From assembly GCA_947492475.1 (NCBI GenBank), contig CANLNM010000001.1, forward strand, positions 620,001-684,000: a stretch of 64,000 bases of DNA. Direction: 5' to 3'. Source of the stretch: an uncultured Paracoccaceae bacterium (lineage in GTDB: Bacteria > Pseudomonadota > Alphaproteobacteria > Rhodobacterales > Rhodobacteraceae). Positions 18,201 through 24,697 of the stretch are shown piece after piece (within the stretch, counting starts at the first letter, position 1; each line of letters opens with the position of its first letter). Both the position numbers and the translations under genes were made by a program. Under the pieces are notes generated by a model. It searched no databases. It was not told the origin of the DNA and worked only from the letters and a program-made list of their open reading frames with translations.

Positions 18201-18724
18201 CCACCGATGATCACGGCACCAACACCGGCCGCCGCAGCCGCCGCACCAGCGCCACCAAATCCACCAAGCGCCATCAAAGGCGTGGCCAACATGCCAACCT
18301 CTGGATCGCCACCAACATAAGCGTCAGCCAGCATCACATCAGGTTCGCGCATAAAGTAAAGCGACTCGTCCGCGCCCCATTTCCCAGCAATCTCTGCTTC
18401 GGAATATTGCGCGTAATACATTCCGGTGCCATCTGCGACCAGATCCACCTCGGCCAAGGCCCCGCCAGATGACAGGAACAACCGGTTTTCGGCAATTCCG
18501 TCTGTGGCAAAGAAACCTTCGACTGTGACAACACGCCCATCGATCAGCGTCACTTCTAGTGCCTGACCCTGACGTGAATACGACGTTACCTGACTGGCAT
18601 GCAGGTTGAGCGATACATCAGCATCGGCCCCAACTACAATTGAATCGGGTGCGCCGTCTCCGGCAACAACGCCGCGTTGAATAGTGCCCGCACTCGTGCG
18701 GACAACGAAATTAATCGCTGACAT
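15275..18724 (-). CDS. Bap-like repeat adhesin, probable type I secretion substrate
   Basis: Large cell-surface or released adhesin of 1149 residues. The N-terminus (1-150) resembles the BapA prefix domain; an Ala- then Gly-rich hinge follows (about 155-186, eight Gly in a row). Eight Ig-like modules of about 97 residues span 187-960, each with a DG-V--(G/S)GT-(E/Q)(A/P)G--V-V pattern and ending in a V(V/I)DT linker. A ninth, divergent module and a terminal domain (about 1050-1149) close the protein, ending in acidic-then-hydrophobic IIDDDINVII as expected for a type I C-terminal signal. No Sec signal peptide and no GGxGxDxxx RTX nonapeptides are seen. Exporter, TolC and adaptor genes follow on the same strand. 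Confidence 0.87.
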   Translation of the reverse strand: MSAINFVVRTSAGTIQRGVVAGDGAPDSIVVGADADVSLNLHASQVTSYSRQGQALEVTLIDGRVVTVEGFFATDGIAENRLFLSSGGALAEVDLVADGTGMYYAQYSEAEIAGKWGADESLYFMREPDVMLADAYVGGDPEVGMLATPLMALGGFGGAGAAAAAAGVGAVIIGGGGGGGGSNPSAPVVAITHGTESVGHVVNDEDHSDGVEIGGTGDAGATVVVTIGDATQEVIVGEDGTWDVVFDSTQVIGGEYETPVSVTITNDNGSSTITDVLVVDTIAGLEFDASTVEIDGTVNAVENSDGVTLNGTVEAGSTVSVQIDGQTYDAVVEGSSWSLALGAGVIAGGEYDLDVTVTSKDAHGNMNSITDTLVIDTETSVTVSSATIGGDGMVNGVEHAAGMEVTGTAQAGATVVVTFGDATHTVTAGADGSWSSTFTAAEVAAGTYEATVTAVATDAAGNSATASGTVQIDTEATVTLNTSGIEGDGVVNMVEASDGVTLTGTAQAGSAVSVVMNGFTHTTTAGADGSWSVDFASYELPSGELDAGVDVTATDSFGNVAMTSGTVTFDTLVDPLTHGSDPTNGDGYINAAEVGQPITLTGTVEAGSTVMVTMGGSTQAASVDANGNWTVNFAANTLAEGEYQSDIVISATDAAGNTSTLTETVNVDTVAGDVALSSQPIEIDDVVNGVEAADGVIISGTATPGLIVTVTLGGVSHQVMAGANGAWSTTYSASEVPTGTYDAAITASITDAAGNFKEVADTVHIDTQVDNFTMNGPIEGDDIISGAEATDGVTVSGTVEPHSVVVVELGGATQTVLATASGTWTANFAASDIPAGESVQTVTATATDRAGNVETITDSVEVDTIVNTLSATDPVEGDNIVNFVEASDGLTLTGMVEVGSSVNVTFEGVTRAATVDGAGNWSVDFTAAEVPAGDYTANVTIDATDAVGNTASITDTFRVDTTVPETPMIDSINESGSGIGGVFVDDNGETLSVSELDNAGNVSDLSSSQFDLGDRIFFDFNTDTPDGSHLIVSAEDTSGNSSSTLFVANESGTNAVDLSGAGLNDVNLDAIDLQVADDSELVLTADMLNNLSDNGNALTVHGGSDDTVTMSGALATGQSATIDGSTYDIYSLGDEGGTVIIDDDINVII
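15845..18166 (-). repeat. Eight tandem Ig-like module repeats within the adhesin gene
   Basis: About 290-base units repeat eight times. Similarity is obvious in protein and partly in DNA (recurring GATGGTCAT-like and GGTACC-free Gly/Thr/Val stretches), so copy number may vary by recombination or collapse in assembly. Confidence 0.75.
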
Positions 18725-18797
18725 GGTACTCGCTCCGCCTCATACTGCGGCTCAGAACTGCTCGGCCGCATTTTTTGTACAATTTATTGACACCCAA

Positions 18798-18891
18798 CCT
18801 AGACGGAACGAATCGGTATTTCTAGGGGGAATTTTCCGAAATATCGGACCGATGCCCGATTTTCGCTACATTTTCGCCACAGTTTCGCCTT
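18798..18891 (-). promoter_or_regulatory. Adhesin upstream region with 11-base iterated motif and dyads
   Basis: Three consecutive 11-base units read ATTTTCGCTAC, ATTTTCGCCAC and AGTTTCGCCTT (18859-18891), one helical turn each, just past the brkB stop and about 135-165 bases upstream of the adhesin ATG. Nearby are the imperfect palindrome TCCGAAATATCGGA (18835-18848) and an inverted repeat CCTAGA/TCTAGG (18798-18803, 18821-18826). Their position suggests operator sites for the adhesin promoter; no regulator can be named. Confidence 0.4.
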
Positions 18892-19771
18892 ATGCGGCAA
18901 CACGATCTCTTGAGGTGCGCAACTTTTCACGCGCAACATTCAGCGCAGCCCCCAATAAAATCAGGTATGCACTAATATAGAGCCACATCAAAAGCGCAAC
19001 CACAGCGCCCAATGATCCGTAGACTTCGTTGTAGCTGCCAAAATTCGCCAAATATTCCGAAAACCCCACCGACGCGCCCAACCACAACACAACTGCAACA
19101 CCTGCCCCCGGTGTTATCCAATGCAGGCGTGCTTTGGTTCGGTTGGGGCCAAATCGATACAACATCCCTAGCGCCATCACCAATGCCACCAAAGCCGCCA
19201 CCCAGCGCAAAGCATCGATCATTGGCAGGCTTTCCATTGTGGCTGGTAAAAACGCCAACACGATGGGGGCAATGATCACCACGCTCATCGCCGTGAGGGC
19301 CAGCCCGATCAGGCATAGTGTCATCAACAGCGCCACCAACGTATGCCATAATCCGTGACGGTTTGGATGCCCAAATACGGCGTTTAATCCGCGGATCAGC
19401 GATGCAACCCCGGCCCGCGCCGACCAGAGCGCCACCAACACCGACAATATAGATGCCAATCCCAATGTATCAGGCCGCGCCTGTAACAACCGGGTCAACT
19501 GGTCCACCACGATCACATAGGCAGAGGCTGGCATGATGTCTTGCATCAGCTCAACCTGCGCCAAAACCAGCGCCGGATCCGCAACCAACCCAAACAGGGC
19601 CACAATCGCTGCCAATCCCGGAAAAATCGACAGGATCGCAAAAAAGGCAACGCCCGCAGAAATCAGGGACAGGTTGCACTCTGACGTAATCACATAGGTT
19701 TCGCGCGCCAATGCGACAGGATAGGACTTCAATATCTGCATTTGGGCCTCAAATTCCTTTGTGTCCTTCAT
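18890..19771 (-). CDS. YihY/BrkB-family inner membrane protein
   Basis: Polytopic membrane protein of a widespread family long mis-annotated as ribonuclease BN; physiological role unsettled. From the ATG at 19771 there are 293 residues with about six membrane helices. Family hallmarks are SAGVAFFAILSIFPGLAAIVALFG (about 36-60), the SARAGVASLIRGLNAVFG segment (about 115-132) and the W-rich GAGVAVVLWLGASVGFSEYLANFGSYNEVYGSLGAVVALLMWLYISAYLILLGAALN end, here cited by position 205-260. A TTG 48 bases earlier would add 16 residues but lacks a ribosome site. Confidence 0.88.
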   Translation of the reverse strand: MKDTKEFEAQMQILKSYPVALARETYVITSECNLSLISAGVAFFAILSIFPGLAAIVALFGLVADPALVLAQVELMQDIMPASAYVIVVDQLTRLLQARPDTLGLASILSVLVALWSARAGVASLIRGLNAVFGHPNRHGLWHTLVALLMTLCLIGLALTAMSVVIIAPIVLAFLPATMESLPMIDALRWVAALVALVMALGMLYRFGPNRTKARLHWITPGAGVAVVLWLGASVGFSEYLANFGSYNEVYGSLGAVVALLMWLYISAYLILLGAALNVAREKLRTSRDRVAA

Positions 19772-19880
19772 GCCATTCTTGCGACCAGCGCAACAGGCGG
19801 AAAATTGTACGTCGGGCAAAGCATCCCTCGCGCCTGCTGCAACCTTGGGTTAGCCTGTCCCAAAAAGGCAGGAGCAAGCA

Positions 19881-20504
19881 GTGAGCACCTTGATCGATCA
19901 AGTCGGTGAAATGGCCGATGCTATTCATGAGGCACGTGTGGGACAGGCCCGGTTGGTTGTGGCCTTGTCCGGCGCGCCGGGTGTAGGGAAATCCACCCTC
20001 GCCGCAGAGGTTGCCAAACGTCTAAACGTCCAGAAATGTTCCGCGATTGTTGTTCCGCAGGATGGGTTCCATCTGGACAATCGGCTGCTGGAACATCGCA
20101 ATCTGTTACAACGAAAAGGCAGCCCCGCCAGCTTTGATTCCGCTGGTTTTCTGCATCTGGTGCGGCGTTTAAAAACCCCCGCCGGTGTTGTGTTTCCGAT
20201 TTTTGATCGGGCCAAAGACATTGCCATCGCAGGTGCCGGGCATGTCCCCGCTGAATGTCAGGTGGTCATCGTCGAGGGCAATTATGTGTTGCTGGACGAA
20301 GCGCCATGGTCTGATCTTGCGCCGCTTTGGGATTTAACCGTGTCGTTGCACTTGCCCCTGCCCGATTTACGCGCAAGGTTGATCCAACGCTGGCTGGACC
20401 AAGGCCTAAGCCGGGCTGCGGCCACGCGGCGTGCAGAACAAAACGACATCCCAAATGCCGAACGGGTCAGTGCGCGCGAATTGCCTGCTGATATCGTTCT
20501 TTAG
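19881..20504 (+). CDS. P-loop nucleoside/sugar kinase-like protein (uridine kinase/FrcK type)
   Basis: Small soluble kinase of the phosphoribulokinase/uridine kinase superfamily. The GTG start at 19881 has GGAG eight bases upstream. The 207 residues show Walker A GAPGVGKST (31-39), the PQDGFHLDN segment (about 60-68) typical of this group, the KGSPASFDSAGF motif and the VVIVEGNYVLLD strand with the base-recognition W. Related proteins occur with fructose/ribose ABC transporters (FrcK) and as stand-alone genes; the substrate is not predictable here. It diverges from brkB; the next genes are phosphonate-related but separated by 160 bases. Confidence 0.75.
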   Translation: MSTLIDQVGEMADAIHEARVGQARLVVALSGAPGVGKSTLAAEVAKRLNVQKCSAIVVPQDGFHLDNRLLEHRNLLQRKGSPASFDSAGFLHLVRRLKTPAGVVFPIFDRAKDIAIAGAGHVPAECQVVIVEGNYVLLDEAPWSDLAPLWDLTVSLHLPLPDLRARLIQRWLDQGLSRAAATRRAEQNDIPNAERVSARELPADIVL

Positions 20505-20611
20505 GTCACGGATATGAGCACGGGCCAACTGACAATGGCCCGCAGCAACAGATGTAGCCAAACGACATATCCTCTGACAAAATACGCTTATATTTTGAAG
20601 AAATGTTTCGT

Positions 20612-20629
20612 TTGTCATCTGCATATCAT
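20612..20629 (+). promoter_or_regulatory. Possible Pho box upstream of the phosphonate genes
   Basis: TTGTCAT-CTGC-ATATCAT resembles the PhoB site of two CTGTCAT heptamers separated by four bases (6/7 and 5/7 matches). It ends 35 bases before the DUF1045 ATG in an AT-rich stretch. Phosphonate genes are classic PhoB targets, which makes the match more credible than score alone. Confidence 0.45.
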
Positions 20630-20664
20630 TTTCTGGGTTCATTCCAGCATTGAAAGGGGCACCC

Positions 20665-21357
20665 ATGTCTGATTTCACGCGATTTGCACTATATTACGTA
20701 CCAGAACCCGGTGCTTTGGCCGATTTTGGCGCATCCTGGTTGGGCTGGGATTTGGTCAAAGCGGAAAAGGTCGCTGCACCCGAATTTCCGGGCCTTTCCG
20801 CCAACCACATTCATAAATTGACCCAAACGCCGCGAAAATACGGGTTTCATGGCACTCTGAAACCTCCCTTTAGGCTGGCCAATGGCTGTGATTTGACCGG
20901 GTTGGATGCGGCGGTCCGACAGGTTGCACAGACCTTGCAGGCCACGGAAATGACCGCGTTAAAATTGGATCGGATAAACGGTTTTCTGGCCCTGACACCC
21001 GTTGGCGACGCTACGGGGCTAAACGCCATTGCGCAGCGCTGTGTCGAAAAACTAGATCCCTTTCGCGCGCCCAGCACCGAAGAAGAGCTGGAACGCCGGC
21101 GCAAAACACCTTTGACGCCGGTGCAGGATGCCAACCTGTTATTGTGGGGGTATCCTTATGTCTTTGACGATTTCAGGTTTCACATCACGTTGACCGGGCA
21201 AATGGACCCGGCACGTGCGCAGGATTTGCGGTATATCCTTGCCACCTACCTAGACGAATTCCTGCCGCGTCCGTTCTGTCTGGATCAGATTGCGCTGGTC
21301 GGGGAACGGCCAGATGGACGGTTTCAACTGATCCAACGCTATGATCTGACCGGGTAA
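20665..21357 (+). CDS. DUF1045 phosphonate-metabolism 2H-type protein
   Basis: Found in phosphonate utilisation loci, presumed to handle ribosyl-phosphonate intermediates; belongs to the 2H phosphoesterase-like fold. The ATG at 20665 has AAAGG eight bases upstream. In the 230 residues the two H-x-T motifs are visible: FHGTLKPPFRL (about 62-72) and FRFHITLTGQM (about 171-181), plus the family start FALYYVPEPGALADFGASWLGWD cited as residues 5-27. It precedes phnM by 174 bases on the same strand. The C-P lyase core genes are not in the window. Confidence 0.87.
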   Translation: MSDFTRFALYYVPEPGALADFGASWLGWDLVKAEKVAAPEFPGLSANHIHKLTQTPRKYGFHGTLKPPFRLANGCDLTGLDAAVRQVAQTLQATEMTALKLDRINGFLALTPVGDATGLNAIAQRCVEKLDPFRAPSTEEELERRRKTPLTPVQDANLLLWGYPYVFDDFRFHITLTGQMDPARAQDLRYILATYLDEFLPRPFCLDQIALVGERPDGRFQLIQRYDLTG

Positions 21358-21531
21358 TATCCGACAAAGCCCAGTTCCGGCCCAGATTTTAGGGCCGAAA
21401 CCTGTACAGCCCAGCGATCAAAAGGGATGGCATTCATTGGCTTTGTTTCAGGAATAACATCCAGCCGTCACATAGACGAAACATCCGCTTTGTAGGGTCG
21501 ACAAAACACAAACCACCCCACGAGCAGTCAC

Positions 21532-22713
21532 ATGAAATACCGGCTACCCCCATTGCGTCTGACAGGCGCGACGATCCTTCGGGACAATGAATTGCAGGAT
21601 CGTTCACTTGCAATTGCAGATGGGCGGATCACCAAGGGCAGCTATCGGGCGGTGGATTTGTCGGGGTATTACATCCTACCGGGGATCATTGACCTGCATG
21701 GGGATGTGATCGATCGACATATGGCGCCCGATGCAACATCCCCACAATCTATGATGGCTGGATTGGCGGGCGTGGACCGGGACGCCGCCGCCAATGGCGT
21801 CACCACCGCATGGGTGGCGCAACATTGGTCCTGGCAGGGCGGCAGGCACGGCCCGGATACCGCCGAGGCCATGCTGCAAGCGCGCGATGCCTATGCCACA
21901 GACGCCATGACCGATTTGCGGGTGCAATTGCGCTTTGAAACTCACACATTTGACAGCACTGATCGATTGCTGCGGGCTGTGCGCCAGCATCGCGTGGATT
22001 ATCTGATGTTCCAAAACAGTTTGGACAAAGCCCTATTGATGAAGGATATCGACCCTGACGGGTTCGCCACAAAGGCGCGCGCATTGGGATGGCCCCCAAT
22101 CGAATACGGGCAAATCGTCAATGAGGCGCGCAAACGTGACCAAGAAGTGCCGCGCCGATTGTGCAAAATGGCCGAAGCCTTTGATCTAATGAAAACAATT
22201 TACGGATCACATAATGATCCGGATGGTGAAACCCGCGAAATGTACGCCATGTTAGGCGCGCGCATTTGCGAAATTCCCACGACATTTTCCGCAGCATCCG
22301 TGGCGCGCGCGGTCGGGGACCCGGTGCTGATGGGTGCACCCGATGTCCTGCGCAAAGCAACGCAAACGGGCCACGTTTCAGCCATGTCTCTGATCAAGGC
22401 CAGCAAATGCGACGCGCTTGTTTCGCAGTCCTTTTATCCTGCTCTCAGTCAGGCGGCCTTTGCCCTGGTGGATCAGAACCTAAAATCCCTGCCCGCCGCA
22501 TGGAGGATGATTTCGCAAACCCCAGCATCTATTCTGCGCCTGACGGATCGCGGCATCATCGACATCGGAAAACGCGCGGATCTGGCGATCGTAAACAAAA
22601 CCACCCGCAGGGTTGAGGCCACGATTTCGAACGGGCGTTTGTCCCATCTATTTGGCGAAGCTGCCTATCGGTTTGTCAGCGGCCAAACGATAAACAGCAT
22701 GGCTGCGGAATAG
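21532..22713 (+). CDS. phnM: Alpha-D-ribose 1-methylphosphonate 5-triphosphate diphosphatase
   Basis: Amidohydrolase-superfamily enzyme that releases pyrophosphate from the ribosyl phosphonate triphosphate in the C-P lyase pathway. The 393 residues contain the metal motif IIDLHGDVIDRHMAPD (about 52-67), the QHWSWQGGRHGP segment, LRFETH, YGSHNDPDGETR (about 223-234) and the C-terminal strand GKRADLAIVN typical of amidohydrolases. Ends convergently 15 bases from the exonuclease gene. A possible but weak Pho-like sequence (CCGTCACATAG) lies about 65 bases upstream. Confidence 0.93.
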   Translation: MKYRLPPLRLTGATILRDNELQDRSLAIADGRITKGSYRAVDLSGYYILPGIIDLHGDVIDRHMAPDATSPQSMMAGLAGVDRDAAANGVTTAWVAQHWSWQGGRHGPDTAEAMLQARDAYATDAMTDLRVQLRFETHTFDSTDRLLRAVRQHRVDYLMFQNSLDKALLMKDIDPDGFATKARALGWPPIEYGQIVNEARKRDQEVPRRLCKMAEAFDLMKTIYGSHNDPDGETREMYAMLGARICEIPTTFSAASVARAVGDPVLMGAPDVLRKATQTGHVSAMSLIKASKCDALVSQSFYPALSQAAFALVDQNLKSLPAAWRMISQTPASILRLTDRGIIDIGKRADLAIVNKTTRRVEATISNGRLSHLFGEAAYRFVSGQTINSMAAE

Positions 22714-22728
22714 GATGTCGGGGCAGAT

Positions 22729-24144
22729 TTAGGCGTTCAAATCCTCAACCAGGTTTTGATGTTTGCGCATTTCGGTCAGGCATTCCCCAAAACGGGTCAC
22801 ATTCTGCGCCGCCAGTATGGGCAGCAGATGGGACAGAACCTGTGCAGTTGCCACCGCGTCGCCCAATGCGGTGTGGCGCATGTCAGGCGGGATCGTCACC
22901 GACAATCGATCCGACAAAGCGTCCAGCGTATGCACGTCATGCGCCCCAAAAACCACCGCCGACAGCAGGACCGTGTCCAGGACCGGATGTTCAAACGCCA
23001 ATCCCATTTTTGCGCCGTATCGTTTCAGAAAACTGACATCAAACGGCGCGTTATGTGCCACCAGCACAGCACCTTCGGCAAAGCGGGCAAATTCCGCCAC
23101 CGCCGCCACCGGATCAAGTGCGCCCTGCACCATGTCATCGGTGATTTTATGCACCTTGGTGCTGGCCGCCGGGATCGGGCGACCCGGATCAACCAACATG
23201 TCAAACACTTCGCCTGCAACGATTTTTCCATTGACCACCCGCACAGCGCCGATCTGAACGATGTCGTCATGTTTTGGATCCAACCCGGTGGTTTCCGTAT
23301 CAAACACCACATAGCTGAGCGCGCGCAGATCAGTGGTCGCCAGATCAGCCCCCTGACCATGAAACAGCAGATCAAAATCATAGGTCAACGGGCGTTCGGC
23401 ATTGGGATCCAGCGGATCAAGCATCAGCATATAACCGGCATTTGCCCCATCCGCGCCCTGCCCCATGGATCGGATATATCCAGTGTAAACCTTGCCCGAC
23501 ACGGTTGAAATTGACACCGCATGGCGCGCCATATCTCCGTTTTCCAATTCTTCGAGCGCAAATGCGACGCTTTCTTGATCCAGATATTCAAACAGGGATG
23601 CATTCAGCCGCGCGGGGGCTTCGGCGGCCAACATTTCCGCCGCCTGCCCATCATAAAGCACCAATAAATGCGCCGGACTGATGATCATGACGGCTGTGGG
23701 AATGCCAGTCAGGATTTCGGCCAACTTTTCCTTTTCCGCCGCCAGTGATGCGGTTTGTTGGGCGATCATCTGGGCTGTGTCCATCGTGGATGACGTCAAT
23801 TGATGGGTCACCGCCGCCATGGCCGGGGCCAGATCCCCCAGATATTTTGCCTGCCCGACATCAATTTCCTGCCCCACACCCCCATGCGCGCGGGCCCGCA
23901 TTTGGGCAGCCAGCCGTTCCAATGGACGTGCCACGTTTTCATCAAACAGTAGCCAAATCCCAGCCGCCAATCCCAACAATCCAAACACCGACACGGCCCC
24001 TGCAGTGACAAACGCGGACAGCGCTTTGGGGGTGGCCAATTGCCGGTATCCCATCCACAGGCCCAGCCCCATCACAACGCCGCCGCCCACTCCGATCAGT
24101 GCAAAAAACAGCAGGATCCGAAATCTGAGCGACAGACGGTGCAT
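22729..24144 (-). CDS. Membrane-anchored sensor-like DEDDh 3'-5' exonuclease
   Basis: From the ATG at 24144 there are 471 residues: two membrane helices (about 9-31 and 43-66), a HAMP-like linker (about 67-118), a coiled-coil stretch (120-143), a PAS-like domain (about 144-245) and a C-terminal DnaQ-like exonuclease (about 275-445). The nuclease motifs are complete: FDTETTGLDP (Asp282, Glu284), HNAPFD (Asp369) and HTALGDA (His424, Asp429). So the architecture is that of a histidine-kinase sensor with a nuclease output. The gene overlaps nothing but starts one base after the stop of the upstream unknown gene, in a set with the DUF294 protein and acetate symporter. Substrate (nanoRNA, DNA or a nucleotide signal) is unknown. 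Confidence 0.85.
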   Translation of the reverse strand: MHRLSLRFRILLFFALIGVGGGVVMGLGLWMGYRQLATPKALSAFVTAGAVSVFGLLGLAAGIWLLFDENVARPLERLAAQMRARAHGGVGQEIDVGQAKYLGDLAPAMAAVTHQLTSSTMDTAQMIAQQTASLAAEKEKLAEILTGIPTAVMIISPAHLLVLYDGQAAEMLAAEAPARLNASLFEYLDQESVAFALEELENGDMARHAVSISTVSGKVYTGYIRSMGQGADGANAGYMLMLDPLDPNAERPLTYDFDLLFHGQGADLATTDLRALSYVVFDTETTGLDPKHDDIVQIGAVRVVNGKIVAGEVFDMLVDPGRPIPAASTKVHKITDDMVQGALDPVAAVAEFARFAEGAVLVAHNAPFDVSFLKRYGAKMGLAFEHPVLDTVLLSAVVFGAHDVHTLDALSDRLSVTIPPDMRHTALGDAVATAQVLSHLLPILAAQNVTRFGECLTEMRKHQNLVEDLNA

Positions 24145-24145
24145 A

Positions 24146-24670
24146 TCAGGTCCCCCCGGTGCAGATTGTGGACACAACCGGATCATCCGTGCCCAGCGCG
24201 GCCCATGTCATATTGTCCATGCTCCCATCCGCCAAAAACGCCTGCACATTGGCCAATGGTGACAGGCGGCCTTGGGCGCAATCAACCAGCGCGGGCACAA
24301 CCTGCAACGCCGCCCAGCGCCGGTAATGATAGGTTTGCGCGATGGCAAAATCGGGCTGTTCCTGGTTGCGCAACACGCTGTCCACATCCACCGCCACAAA
24401 GCTGGACGTCATCGGATAGAAAAATGTCCAAGGCCGAAACAGCGCGGCGTCGGATGCGGTGGATGCAACGGTCAGACCGTCCGCCAATGCGCGTTCTGTG
24501 CGTTCAAACCAGCCATATTCCAGTGAAATCGTTGCCGCGATCATCGCACAGCCCGCCGCCACCGGCATGACCCATTTCGCCAATCGACCGCCCAGCAATC
24601 GGTTCAGTGCATAGACCACCAACCCCGCCAGCGCCCCTGCAAACACGATGCCAATCAATTCCAGAAACAT
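24146..24670 (-). CDS. Unknown membrane protein between exonuclease and DUF294 genes
   Basis: I do not recognise a named domain. The 174 residues start with two membrane helices (about 3-22 and 34-54, LAGLVVYALNRLLGG between them), followed by a soluble part of about 115 residues with WTFFYPMTSSFVAVDVDSVLRN, a YHYRRWAALQ segment and two cysteines (about 130 and 171). The soluble part probably faces the periplasm. A small secreted-thiol role is possible. It starts 27 bases after the DUF294 gene and its stop nearly touches the exonuclease start, so the three are one transcription unit; that association is its best functional clue. Confidence 0.65.
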   Translation of the reverse strand: MFLELIGIVFAGALAGLVVYALNRLLGGRLAKWVMPVAAGCAMIAATISLEYGWFERTERALADGLTVASTASDAALFRPWTFFYPMTSSFVAVDVDSVLRNQEQPDFAIAQTYHYRRWAALQVVPALVDCAQGRLSPLANVQAFLADGSMDNMTWAALGTDDPVVSTICTGGT

Positions 24671-24697
24671 AGTTTTCCTCCCTCATTCGCGAATGGA

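Noticed and set aside
15275-18724. LapA-type RTX adhesin controlled by LapD/LapG
   Set aside because: No RTX nonapeptides, no TAAG-type cleavage site near the N-terminus and no lapD/lapG genes in the window.
19881-20504. PhnN-type ribose bisphosphokinase of the phosphonate pathway
   Set aside because: It is near phnM but its PQDGFHLDN and KGSPASFD motifs are those of uridine kinase/FrcK-like proteins, not of the guanylate-kinase-like PhnN.
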